Source: Methyloglobulus morosus KoM1 (GTDB lineage: Bacteria > Pseudomonadota > Gammaproteobacteria > Methylococcales > Methylomonadaceae). Taken from it: a stretch of DNA of 34,788 nucleotides. Position 1 is the first letter of the stretch; every line of letters starts with the position of its first letter. The position numbers were made by a program, and so were the translations under genes. A model generated the notes under the pieces. The model worked only from the letters and a program-made list of their open reading frames with translations, was not told where the DNA came from and ran no database searches. Below, one piece after another: positions 12,401 through 18,322 of the stretch. Where the stretch lies: NCBI RefSeq assembly GCF_000496735.2, contig NZ_AYLO01000162.1, positions 1 to 34,788 of the forward strand. The letters are read 5' to 3'.

Positions 12401-14568
12401 ATTTGTGAATTTGATTGATCGGCACTTGTTTTACTGTCCGAAAATTTGATGTTGACGCTAAGGTCTTTATCCTTAACGATTAAAGGGCTAACCCAATAAA
12501 TATTTCGGATGGTATTGATCGTTTTGCAATTGACATTTTTGCTATAAGCATCTCGGGCAAACTCCAAATAAGCGACACCGGGCAAAAGTTTTTCTCCCTG
12601 GACAACATGGTCTTTAATATAGAAATCATCAGGCCGTAAAGTTTTATTGAATAGCGTTTCGGCTGTTTTCGGATCTTTGTCTGGAATTGCCACAAATGAT
12701 GAATTATTGACACCCATTTTCGCAGAAACGACGGCCGCTGGTTTATACCAGCAACGCTTTTTCATAAATACATACGTCGGCAAAGGAATTCTCGAAGGGA
12801 TAAGGCCATTGCTATAAAAGTCTGCCCAATCCAATTTTGCCCCTTGAACCCATTTTTCTGACAAAATCGTTAATTCCATTTCTGGGCTAACGATCAAGAG
12901 TTGCGTCGTTTCTCCTTTTTTGATTTTTACGCTACCTTTGAAACACCCATCAATGGGTTCTTTATCGTCGATATAATCAGTTAGTTTTTCAATTAATTCC
13001 TTTTTGTTGCGTACTATAAGTGCCAGTCTTTCTGAAAACTGGTCTCGACCGACTTGCAGGGTATATGCAATATCTTTAAGACTAACCAATGAGTTTTCAG
13101 TGTTTTTATCCAACTTAGCCATATAAGAGATTAAGTTTTCTGCCTGATTTTTAAGGCTTTCTTTTTTCTTGGATGAAATTAAAATCAGTTGTGGAACCTT
13201 TTCACCGTTTTCTATTTTGCTTTGCGATTTTTCTGGCGATTCTTCCAGAATTATGTGCGCATTGACCCCTCCCATACCAAATGAACTTACTCCTACTCGC
13301 CGTGGGACAGGCTCTCCGTCGGAGTATTGCAGCGCATCCCATTCAATATTTCTATCAGCGATATAAAACGGACTTCGATCAAGATCGATATAGGGATTGA
13401 GTTGTTTAAAGTTCCGTAATGCAGGGATCATCTTTTGTTGCATCGCCATAATCGCTTTAATAATGCCGGCAATACCCGATGCGCTTTCGAGATGGCCGAT
13501 ATTAGTTTTTACGGAACTTAATGCACAATATGCTGAGTTATTTAACGACATTTTGAGGTACTTGCCGTCTTTCTCCTTAAAGGCTTTTTTCAGGGCGTTG
13601 ATTTCAATCGGATCGCCGAGCGGTGTGCCGGTGCCATGAGCTTCTATGTATGAAATCGTGGTCGGATCGATGTTGGCTTTAGCTAAAGCAGACCTGATAA
13701 CGTCCGCTTGGGCATCCACGGTGGGAGATGTTAAAAAATTTGCTCTCCCGCCGTGATTCACAGCTGAACTTTTAATGACGGCATGTATGTTATCCCCTGC
13801 GGCTATCGCCCGCTCAAGCGGTTTGATAAATAAGACACCAACCCCTTCCCCCCTCACATAACCGTTTGCTCCAGAATCAAAAGTCTTACATTGTCCATTA
13901 ATGGACAGCATCCCCGATTTGCTGTGCGAGATGAACATCGTAGGTGCCAGCAACGCATTCACGCCACCCACTAAAGCAGACTCGCATTCACCGTTGTTTA
14001 TGTCGCGCATCGCATTATGCAGGGCCACTAGGCTACTCGAACATGCAGTATCTATCGCCTCGCTTCGGCCACGAAAATCAAACAAAAATGAAAGTCGATT
14101 TGCAAGGATGGAATGAACAGTTCCTGTTGAGATAAATGGCGCAATTTCATTGCCCAATTCTCGCATTAATTCGCTGTAGTCATTTTTTGATACACCTGCG
14201 TAAACACCTATTTTTTTGCTAGCTAAACTTTCAACGCTATAGCCCGCATCTTCGATACTATGCCAAGCTGTTTCTAAAAATATTCGGTGTTGGGGATCAA
14301 TATATTCTGCTTCTTTAGGTGATATATTGAAAAATAACGGGTCAAACTTATCTATATCTTTGATAAACCCACCCCATTTGATATTCGTCTTATTACCGTC
14401 AGTACTTGGATCACCATAGTGCTCTTCCCAATCCCACCGATCATTAGGGATTACTGTTATACAATTTTTTGCTTGTACGAGGTTCTCCCAATATTGGTGA
14501 TAATTTTCGGCACCGGGGAAACGGCATGCCATTCCAATTATCGCAAACTCAATGTTTTTGTTTAACAC
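988..14568 (-). CDS. Trans-AT type modular polyketide synthase, 4526 aa, three ketosynthase modules
   Basis: Domain order by residue: KS1 6-445, DH1 625-920, KR1 935-1340, ACP1 1430-1510, DH2 1525-1815, ACP2 1825-1915, ACP3 1970-2055, KS2 2104-2545, DH3 2725-3020, KR2 3035-3470, ACP4 3535-3625, KS3 3697-4130, ACP5 4360-4450, C-terminal docking helices 4490-4526. Each KS keeps Cys (C176, C2278, C3868 in TACSSSL or SACSSSL), HGTGT and NIGHLE, so none is a decarboxylating or condensation-dead KS. No acyltransferase follows any KS, only the short linker ending in a PTYPF-type motif, so malonyl units must come from a free-standing AT that is not in this window. No methyltransferase or enoylreductase is present. 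The start is GTG at 14566-14568, 6-7 bases after AAGGTGG. There is no loading module: KS1 begins at residue 6, so the starter must be delivered in trans or by a protein encoded elsewhere. Confidence 0.97.
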   Translation of the reverse strand: MLNKNIEFAIIGMACRFPGAENYHQYWENLVQAKNCITVIPNDRWDWEEHYGDPSTDGNKTNIKWGGFIKDIDKFDPLFFNISPKEAEYIDPQHRIFLETAWHSIEDAGYSVESLASKKIGVYAGVSKNDYSELMRELGNEIAPFISTGTVHSILANRLSFLFDFRGRSEAIDTACSSSLVALHNAMRDINNGECESALVGGVNALLAPTMFISHSKSGMLSINGQCKTFDSGANGYVRGEGVGVLFIKPLERAIAAGDNIHAVIKSSAVNHGGRANFLTSPTVDAQADVIRSALAKANIDPTTISYIEAHGTGTPLGDPIEINALKKAFKEKDGKYLKMSLNNSAYCALSSVKTNIGHLESASGIAGIIKAIMAMQQKMIPALRNFKQLNPYIDLDRSPFYIADRNIEWDALQYSDGEPVPRRVGVSSFGMGGVNAHIILEESPEKSQSKIENGEKVPQLILISSKKKESLKNQAENLISYMAKLDKNTENSLVSLKDIAYTLQVGRDQFSERLALIVRNKKELIEKLTDYIDDKEPIDGCFKGSVKIKKGETTQLLIVSPEMELTILSEKWVQGAKLDWADFYSNGLIPSRIPLPTYVFMKKRCWYKPAAVVSAKMGVNNSSFVAIPDKDPKTAETLFNKTLRPDDFYIKDHVVQGEKLLPGVAYLEFARDAYSKNVNCKTINTIRNIYWVSPLIVKDKDLSVNIKFSDSKTSADQSNSQIVSNFRIMQDNSLHSKGELGYFDLNKLDLTPIDIPAIKRRCRGYIQQRELYPLFLSNGLNYGSSFQAIQKCYYNNQESFSELILPDVIASSFDDYLLHPSLMDGVFQTIVALSLLGSNSRDQQYVPFYLESVEIIKPIPMHCYCYARSENSWNNDEIKFNAVICNKEGELLVKINGLTKRAINLHPGSNNQKTKTRTIPHKNTENNKADIYYRSEWQNSALLEESGSLDQLIVFSPDNKLQQNVEISNVKGAVYWVNPGSHYRLINRYQIEIDPGNPDDCLKIAGYLKGEEVNIKNILYLWNFDANKDSAIDPINFGVSAMLRLVKAIISKRAYKQIKLLYCYLSEVVNMMPYHALVGGFARTLAYENPNMKLYTMGIDTQNFDEIFRLALTEFTTDHGCKLQEISYRDGQRHERKIVNLSNEDFYSQATPTILRENGVYLITGGAGGLGYIFAKYLSEKYHATVLLIGRSTLNAQIADKVAAIQSYGGKCAYFSADITNSDEFKKVFSEIKNCYRDIHGVIHAAGIIEDAYILLKKEDSFSRVINTKVKGLLNLDSTMCDEELDFFCMFSSIAALMPNQGQSDYAAANSFLDSYAELRNQLTNERKRSGVSLSINWPLWAHGGMRVTPEEEAHLLAEFGMKPLEEDLGIDIFENGLKLADYYRNSNSLGHLVAIDGDNEKITKCLAIENQTRIMPPLNVNQIANKGLVMKNIVRKNVETAIKKKFSDLFDIPSEKIDGELRMSELGLDSNSMVSIVRHINDLYEIELKPTVFFEIDTINQFIDCVYEHCNERGATIMARHNTTLIDVDRSSLSDMQFQRIFNTSEFYLKDHVVEDQYNMPGACYIEMARQAGDLLFGDNSIVKLTNNYWARQLSSPDKDFIAYINVFRKGSAYEYEIVSYDDAQEKVIHAIGLMTCRENVGTYTAADRYFDLNAVRSRCPSVQLPDEVYGQIIAEGLRVGPTFMPMQKIVLNKGEALATLVLPNSVKDTLDDYVLHPTMLTGVFQTALISNRFDDENQNAHFIPMGIDELEIHAPVTDRCIVYSKCNKSNAELKKFDLLICREDGLIAVSLKGFAIRALKNKSTIENQKLQSFGHAKAVMGTNAQNLIEATHHYIKNLLSSHIGLSADEIDKEEPFEAYGINSVMIVELNKSFEDDFGSLSKTLFFEYRNTEELAEYFIENHAEKLKQILDLTNGTATSQSATHDTKIQSELNEPKNIGQGIEKNQSVLIGRSASSPRGAENITGIQILKETQKYIKQLLSSHIGLTTDEIEVDDDFEAYGINSMMIVELNKSFEDDFGSLSKTLFFEYRNVQELAEYFIENHIDKLYGLFNINGHVAPTESFKEPVDSERAVKHGATDGLRTNNQEKPYVEQNKAQPKHYVENDIAIIGVDGRYPGANNINEFWEMLKRGVDSVTEMPESRFDYSQLFDADPEQHKIYSKRGAFINDIDKFDAAFFNISPREAELIDPQERLFLEVAWGTFEDAGYTRQTLLNSSDRQVGVFVGALWQPYQSIGTEETLKGNIVAPSGLLYSIANRVSYFMNFSGPSLAIDSACSSSLTAVHLACQSLNSGDCKLALAGGVNLSAHSSKYLFLSQNHFLSTDGLCRSFGDGGDGYVPGEGVGAILLKPLSEAIKDGDQIYGVIKGSSINHGGKTNGYTVPCPKAQGNMIKHVYEKAGINPRTISYIEAHGTGTPLGDPIEITGLQRAFEVSTKDKQFCAIGSVKSNIGHLEAAAGIASITKVILQMKHKKLVPSIHSDTLNQNIDFEKTPFKVQRELSQWQQPNLTIDGLSQSFPRRAGISSFGAGGSNAHILLEEFMGDNSGSGYPEADGNFMILLSAKNEERLRMAAENLLNFLDQGYLAGPLNDLAYTLQAGREAMTERLGILVNSSEELQSKLKAYLNNDKKIAHLYSGNVEKSKTALAVFQEDDEDMSSLIQAWTDKGKYYKLLDIWVKGFSIDWNTLYGKSHPHRISVPVYPFAKERFWIPQKVNQDIAIKAVSNSALHPLVHENNSSFTQQRFSSIFTGAEFFLNDHIVGNQKVLPAVAYIEMFRAATSLSNDKFEPYKLFNLTWLKPIVIEDEPKKIWVELSMEDDEYYFQASMEANGQHAIYAQGQCIYLDANEAKNRLEHNKRLLIDEIAKDFEQQTSSDQVYDLFHRKGLNLQKAFQGVNWIKFNENNALGEIHLPSFLNSNARKEFTIHPCLLDSALQTALYVLESEHQKEGALFLPFSIEEIEIFSALPDTFYSFVKPCDKKTMTYSHQPVRSFDVTLVDSDGNILLAVKNISFRETNLSSGHIQNITTPSQAFDLSYYSPAWVEEVIEVKGKDEMLGTGIVVVSNNDERLEQFSEKLLRLNGAVPVLKVALGNGIDHQQASGKIYINSLDAQGYSRLGGFLDEKKIDVSHIVYLWDSTHQATMLELPEQTQQALTLLFHVDKSLLHATKTLKQLFVNLCEPNTAQWVIEGSITGFLQSIGTEYPKTTHKVVSIEAKEIERVAWQDNALKELLYSFEEKNTWVQYGQDSDSRLIWRLHALDGIDNTLFTRFHLSALKQGGTYLITGGMGGIAKILASYLVQNYRVNLILLGRSALQSEGESFIQDLKSSSTTSDIAYLEVDIGNLDRLGQAFADAKQRFGTLNGVFHSAGVLEDNLLANKAIDSLQKVLRPKLQGTVNLDQVTQSEQLDFFLVFSSLTAILGNPGQCDYGAANGFMDAFIAHRKKLVEQQARYGSSLTINWPFWNEGQMGQDNDVLSLLDDSFGLPLDKVEAFGCLEEALHFGGSQIAVIKKEKEFSKPSIKQKNVSKVPERSTINITVDQIISRLSIDTRRLVAELGKFKPEQISTQSDFMALGFESVVLAKLANMLNKKYALKISPAVFFEHTNLEKLNAYLLDEHRQKMGIFYENLLISETTQQENAIPKSSIGKRGYDSEVEKKPSSIELEKSIPNADQTTEIENETMARADYQKPIENRVSQDLDESGFAVIGMDCLFPGAPDLDSFWKLLVNCESAVSDVPEDRWDWKSYYGDPSTETNKTNIKWGCFVDDLDKFDASFFNISPREAALMDPQQRILLQSVWKAIEHAGYAPTELSKNHKVGVFIGTSGNDYYELLMNSDVEAYSATGGVHSISANRISYYFDFKGPSIAVDTACSSSLVALDMAIQSLNQGGCEVAIAGGVNALISPNLYISFSKAGMLSPDGNISPLDKKANGYVRGEGVGILVLKRLDKAIKDQDEILAVIKGTSVNHGGKVPSLTVPNPKAQAELVLDACNKANVDISTLNYIEMHGTGTPLGDPIEVNGLKSAFKQGQSIQQENYCGIASVKGNIGHLEAAAGVAGMIKTILALKNKTLPGQCHFEELNPHIQLEGTPFKVVQGTQHWHQLSDSNGTILPRRAGVSSFGFGGANSHVVIEEYVDTAGSETVITDLYGRGLDEKPYLIVLSAKTGERLKSLAREFVDYLGHSEKDSIDLERIAYTLQIGRSAMGQRLGFLVKTREELQQKLKAFVNDEKNIDGLYVRRFEDNSNKLVNILSDEEDVIVNSWIVNENFDHLLEYWVIGGSVDWSKLYDKKPQRTSLPTYPFTKERYWIANDRIVKSENNSVDSASVHLPLGRINASDFTGHDGDETLKADTLPMSEQQISSVDTASTYLRTKSKNYFKKLAASILHMPEDKIDSSRSLEEYGMDSILVMQVINTLNKYFSDINSTLLLNYRTIDAITEYFLEYQRDSVLRLIQSEAEIFGQTRIRTESALPGFEFKPKHSQNPLSHENDIDWFDKPMLSINEVASAVFDNKVNFKDALRIVRQGKTEFLR
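3690..8270 (-). other. PKS module 2: KS2-DH3-KR2-ACP4
   Basis: KS2 is intact (C2278, EAHGTGT, NIGHLE). DH3 keeps the catalytic pair H2758 and D2930 (HPCLLDS), but the Gly of HxxxGxxxxP is Asn (HIVGNQKVLP). KR2 has GGMGGIA instead of the usual GGxGGLG at the cofactor loop near residue 3280, with the catalytic Tyr3426 in QCDYGAAN and LED in the B-type position. ACP4 carries S3575 in GFES. The module most likely performs one extension with reduction and dehydration, with some doubt over DH3 efficiency. Confidence 0.85.
8284..10023 (-). other. PKS segment: dehydratase-like DH2 followed by tandem ACP2-ACP3
   Basis: This stretch lies after ACP1 and before KS2 and has no KS or KR of its own. DH2 keeps the active-site His (H1554) but reads HVVEDQYNMP, with Asp where Gly is expected, and the catalytic Asp is Thr (HPTMLTG, T1724). 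It should therefore not act as a normal dehydratase. Loss of this Asp is known in enoyl isomerase (double-bond shifting) and pyran-synthase-type domains, and also in dead dehydratases; which one applies here cannot be decided by eye. ACP2 (S1866) and ACP3 (S2007) both read YGINS and are near copies. Neither shows the Trp-flag pattern of beta-branching carriers. Confidence 0.8.
10024..14568 (-). other. PKS module 1: KS1-DH1-KR1-ACP1
   Basis: KS1 condenses the starter with an extender; its catalytic residues are intact. DH1 has the full HxxxGxxxxP motif (H654) and the HPxLMDGxxQ motif (D825), so it should dehydrate. KR1 has the NADPH-binding GGAGGLG motif near residue 1162, the SS pair and Tyr1307 in QSDYAAAN; IED in the LDD position suggests a B-type reductase. 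ACP1 carries its phosphopantetheine serine at S1472 (GLDS). The expected product on ACP1 is an alpha,beta-unsaturated thioester. Confidence 0.9.
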
Positions 14569-14652
14569 GACCGACCACCTTAAGTGCTACTTGTATCTAT
14601 GTATTCAAATTCAACTAATCATTTGCTGGTTTTTATGAAAACCTAAAGCAGT

Positions 14653-14688
14653 ACGATACCGAAGCATCAACACGATGTTCGGTATCGT
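14653..14688. promoter_or_regulatory. Long stem-loop upstream of the PKS start
   Basis: ACGATACCGAA (14653-14663) is the perfect reverse complement of TTCGGTATCGT (14678-14688). Inside it CATC (14665-14668) pairs with GATG (14674-14677) after a single bulged G, leaving an AACAC loop. It lies 85 bases before the PKS GTG and about 110 bases after the preceding gene. No T-run follows on either strand, so a simple intrinsic terminator is not supported; an operator or a leader RNA structure is possible. Confidence 0.6.
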
Positions 14689-14799
14689 TGAAACAGAATC
14701 TACGGCAAACAACATTAAATTTAAGCCAAAATAAACGAAATATTATTTCTGGATTAGGGTTTCTTCTATTAAAAGTCATTGGAAAATCAACATGTTACC

Positions 14800-15555
14800 T
14801 CATTGAGCAGAGCTTTGACCGTTAGCAAACTTATGGAATTCGAAATAGCCCCAACTTAAACCTTTCCCCATTCAGGATGAGACACTTCACAATTGACTAC
14901 CAACCCCGTGCCAACAGGTTGATTTGGCCCTATTGATTGAAAATTAATAAAAATATCTTTCTTATGACCGCCGCGTTTAACTATGTAAACACCTTCAGCG
15001 GCAAAAACAGTCCCTGCGGGGACATGAGTGCCTTCAAATTCACCCCCTAAATCGAGACCGGCAGAATCCATAACGGCAACGATAAAGCCCCCTTCTAAGA
15101 TAGGAAATCCTTTGCTTGAATTATTCTCTTCCCCAGTCATCATAATTACCCGGTAATCCGTAGCCGGATCGGCTTCGAAGCCATTGAAAACCACCTTCGT
15201 ATCGGTAACGTCTATGCCAAAACGTTTAGAAAAAAACATAATTGCTGATTGACGTTTATTTTCGATTTGTTGATCGGTCAGGCCCAGCTCATTCTTAAAA
15301 AAGGACATTCCATTTCCGCCCATCAAACCATCCTTAAAAAAAAGTCCCATCAACCGAATCAAAGGGGCGGGTAGAACTAAAAGTCATCGCCTTGATCAGG
15401 TTGTCGGGGTCATGTTTATTTTGAGAATGTCCAAATTTTTCAAACTGAGATTCGTTATCGGCTGATACATTGAAAGAAAACACTAACAATGATGTCGCAA
15501 GCAACGTTAAAAGAGGTTTCATAATAGTTTTGATTGAAGGATATATTTTCGTCAT
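14800..15555 (-). pseudogene. Frameshifted paralogue of the downstream-facing secreted protein gene (unknown family)
   Basis: An AAGGA ribosome site precedes ATG 15555 and the product begins with a Sec-type signal (about residues 12-32, ending NVSA). The frame matches the neighbouring intact copy up to DSVDGTFF and then stops within a run of eight A on the plus strand (15336-15343, T8 in the message). Removing one T gives FFKDGLMGGNG, matching the paralogue's FFLDGLFGGDG. The frame then stays open to VSHPEWGKV, where adding one G at 14861-14862 restores GKGLSWGYFEFH, again matching the paralogue, and ends at TGA 14800-14802. With both corrections it would encode about 250 residues. It may be a decaying duplicate, a sequencing artefact, or a gene using slippage at T8. 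Confidence 0.75.
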
Positions 15556-15614
15556 ATAAAAAGTTCCTTTCTCACTTATTAAGTTGAAAATTTATATAGA
15601 AATGATTTCGGCAT

Positions 15615-15657
15615 AAAAACCCCGCCATTATTAATGAAAATAATAAATATGGCGGGG
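15615..15657 (-). terminator. Intrinsic terminator between the two paralogues
   Basis: Read on the minus strand, CCCCGCCAT pairs with ATGGCGGGG across an AT-rich interior (arms 15620-15628 and 15649-15657) and is followed directly by five U residues (15615-15619). It lies 40 bases after the stop of the intact secreted-protein gene, so that gene is probably a separate transcript from the broken copy beyond. Confidence 0.85.
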
Positions 15658-15696
15658 TCGTCTGTTCAATTTTGAAACAAAAGAGATATCTAATAC

Positions 15697-16494
15697 TTAT
15701 TTTTGTATCATTGTTTCTTCAATTCCAAGTCCAGGGAACGTCAGAACATTACGAACTTGGGAAGTAATTTGGCCATTTTTCAGGTTGTGGAATTCGAAAT
15801 AACCCCAACCCAAGCCTTTACCCCACACTGGATGGACAACTTCACAATTGATAACACCACCTGTACCAACAGGTTGCATCGGGCCTCTGGATTGGTAGTT
15901 TATGACGATGTCTTTACGTTCTTTACCGCGCTTAATAACATAGGTTCCTTCGGCAGCAAAAACAGTGCCGGCAGGTACATGAGTCCCCATAAATTCACCA
16001 CCTAAATCAAGTCCTGCAGGATCTGTTACAGCAACAGCAAATCCTCCATCAATAATGGGATAACCTTTACCTGGATTTTCTTCCCCTGTCATCATGATTA
16101 CCCGGTAATCCGCGCCCGGATCAATCTGGAAGCCTGTGAAATACACTTTTGGATTATTGACATCAATACCGAAGCGACTAGCATAAAAAGCAATTGCTGC
16201 ATTACGTTTTTGCTCAATTTGTTGATCAGTCAACCCAAGCACGTTCTTAAAAAAGCCCATGCCGTCACCACCAAACAAACCATCTAGGAAAAAAGTCCCA
16301 TCAACTGAATTAAATGGTCGCGTAGAAATGAAAGTCATCGCCTTGATCAGATTGTCAGGGTTGTTTTTGCCATGTGAATGGTTAGCGTGTTTATCAAAAG
16401 ATGATTCATCCAAAGCAGATGCGCTAAAAGATAATGCCATCATTAATGAGAAAAAAAATACTAAAAAAATATTTGTCAATCCTCTTTTTTCCAT
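15697..16494 (-). CDS. Secreted protein of unknown family, 265 aa
   Basis: I do not recognise this family. The N-terminus (MEKRGLTNIFLVFFFSLMMA) is a clear Sec signal, with cleavage plausible after SASA near residue 27. The mature part has a conserved block shared with the broken neighbour: GVD-type turns, YRVIMMTGEEN, GLDLGGEFxGTHVPAGTVFAAEGTY, a basic strand, then PVGTGxVINCEVxHPxWGK and a WGYFEFH strand. The alternation of polar and hydrophobic residues with many Gly turns suggests a beta-barrel or beta-sandwich, which is inference. There is one Cys in the mature part. The start is ATG 16494. Upstream lie AT-rich DNA and several dyads; downstream is a strong terminator. It could be a surface or periplasmic binding protein; no function is claimed. 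Confidence 0.8.
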   Translation of the reverse strand: MEKRGLTNIFLVFFFSLMMALSFSASALDESSFDKHANHSHGKNNPDNLIKAMTFISTRPFNSVDGTFFLDGLFGGDGMGFFKNVLGLTDQQIEQKRNAAIAFYASRFGIDVNNPKVYFTGFQIDPGADYRVIMMTGEENPGKGYPIIDGGFAVAVTDPAGLDLGGEFMGTHVPAGTVFAAEGTYVIKRGKERKDIVINYQSRGPMQPVGTGGVINCEVVHPVWGKGLGWGYFEFHNLKNGQITSQVRNVLTFPGLGIEETMIQK

Positions 16495-16621
16495 AATTAC
16501 TACCTCGTAAAATAAATGAATTTAAAAAAATTATAAAACCATCAATTAAAAAATAATATGTGGCGTTAATAACATGCGGTTACTAAAATAGACCCATGCT
16601 TCTTTATACGTCCTTGTTATA

Positions 16622-16652
16622 TTAATATATCTATTTGTTTTAGATATATTAA
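16622..16652. promoter_or_regulatory. Perfect 12-bp inverted repeat upstream of the secreted-protein gene
   Basis: TTAATATATCTA (16622-16633) and TAGATATATTAA (16641-16652) are exact reverse complements around a TTTGTTT spacer. The dyad lies about 130 bases before the ATG at 16494. A regulator site or an AT-rich hairpin are both possible. Confidence 0.5.
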
Positions 16653-16862
16653 AGCGGCCTACTGCCACGTACGAAATAAACCACCACTAAAGCTCATAGC
16701 GATTTTTTGAAATACTAACAAGATACATTACTTATAATGTCTCAAACTTAAACTGACATGAAGCATTATTAATGCTTTTAAAAATAAATGTCGAGTTACA
16801 AAAACATGGTTATATTTTAATTTTTTATTGCTAGGTTTAAGGGAAATATTTCACATATTTTT

Positions 16863-16878
16863 TGTGCAATATTTCACA
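16863..16878. promoter_or_regulatory. CRP-like palindrome
   Basis: TGTGCAATATTTCACA fits the CRP/FNR-family consensus TGTGA-N6-TCACA at 9 of 10 defined positions. It lies about 370 bases upstream of the secreted-protein gene in an AT-rich region, far for direct activation. A second AATATTTCACA half-site lies 23 bases away at 16845-16855. Confidence 0.35.
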
Positions 16879-18322
16879 AAAATCTACCTAAATTTAAGGT
16901 TATATCTTTATTTACAGGGAGATTTTTTAATTTTTTTAGCGTTCTCTTTATGTTCAGTTTAAAACAAGGCCAGTATTTTTAATGTAGTTTGTATATTACT
17001 GTTTTTACATCTATTTATCGAAGATAGTTAGCTTATTTGACTAAGTTTATAGATAGCATAAAAAGGCGATATTTCACGAACTAGAATGCAATAGATAGCG
17101 TTTTTATATATAGAACAATAACTTTATACACTTTTAAATATATAAAAAATTATAGCTGAAAGAACTTGATATTTTATTGGATGTCGAAAATAACGCTATC
17201 TAAAAATAGTAATCAATGAATTTCTTAAGCCAATAATAACAATAAATATTGTTTGAAAGAACGGCATTATTTGAAGCGAGACACTTCATATTTGAGACAA
17301 TTTTTTACCCAAATGTGACAAAGAATGATTTTGCCCGAACAAGCAGGAACTTGGTTACTTAATCTGACTGACATTTTGTAAGATATTTCTTGATTTGATA
17401 TGATTGATACCAATACACTAATATAGTGTGATATTGAATAAATACTATATTTTAAACAAGACAAAGAGAATATAACGCTTGAAAAATACTCTGTTAATGC
17501 CAAGTTTTTCCACAGCGGAAATATATCGGGCGCTAACAGGATACTCCGAATGAGGGTAACGCGTGGTCGTCCCGGTTTTTATGGTGAAGTATAATTTGGA
17601 AAACCTGAACTCGATCTTTAGCTACTGCAAACGGTTGGCAAAAATTAGCTTACGCATACCAAAATGCGTTGGTCGATCTTTGCCACACCGATGGAGCCAT
17701 CGGGAACCCGCCGACCAACCAAAAGGCGACTTGATTTCAGTTATGACAATTTTTCGTAACTACCTTTTTGGCCTTTCCAGCGCTCAATGCGTAAAATATC
17801 ATCCCCCCATTGTCACTGTCCTATTGTCACGTTCAAAGTAATTGGGAACACATTAACTTTTCATCTAAGTCGGTGTTGTCCTACCAAACACTAAGCCAAT
17901 CATCTAACGTCTCGGATATTGTCTCTCTTTTCGTATCGCTGCTGTATTTTTTGCATCCGTAAGCCCAAGATGTCGAGTATGCATTGACGCAAGAGCGAGT
18001 GGGTTTGTTTGGTCGAAATCATGGTTCTGTTGCCAGTATAAAACACGGCGGATAACCTGACTTCAGAACATATGAAACTTTCGCCTATGAATTACTACCA
18101 TTCGACTTAATTTTAGCTACCTTTTACAGGGGGAGTATCATTGGGTACATTACCGTGAAGTGGAACACTCCTCGTTCACGAGCGGTTAAGTTCCATGACC
18201 AGTCTCGATTATTCGGGTATCATCAAAGGTCATTGATATTTTAAAAGACCTTAGAGACTAACAATACGAACATACGAATTTCCTTAAAATCAAGTATTAT
18301 CATCTAAAATCATTGACTTAAA

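Larger units (their letters stand above)
16495..18322. other. 1.8-kb interval without a convincing gene
   Basis: The first half (to about 17500) is very AT-rich and holds dyads and repeated ATATTTCAC motifs at 16847, 16870 and 17069. From about 17500 the composition becomes ordinary. Open frames there (for example plus 17563-17841, and a 52-codon open stretch on the minus strand around 17900-18060) show no family I know and no good start. The second half may hold worn gene remnants. No transposase, tRNA or terminal repeats are seen. Confidence 0.6.

Noticed and set aside
17563-17841. Plus-strand 92-codon frame in the long gap
   Set aside because: No ribosome site, no family resemblance and unusual composition; kept only as a possible remnant.
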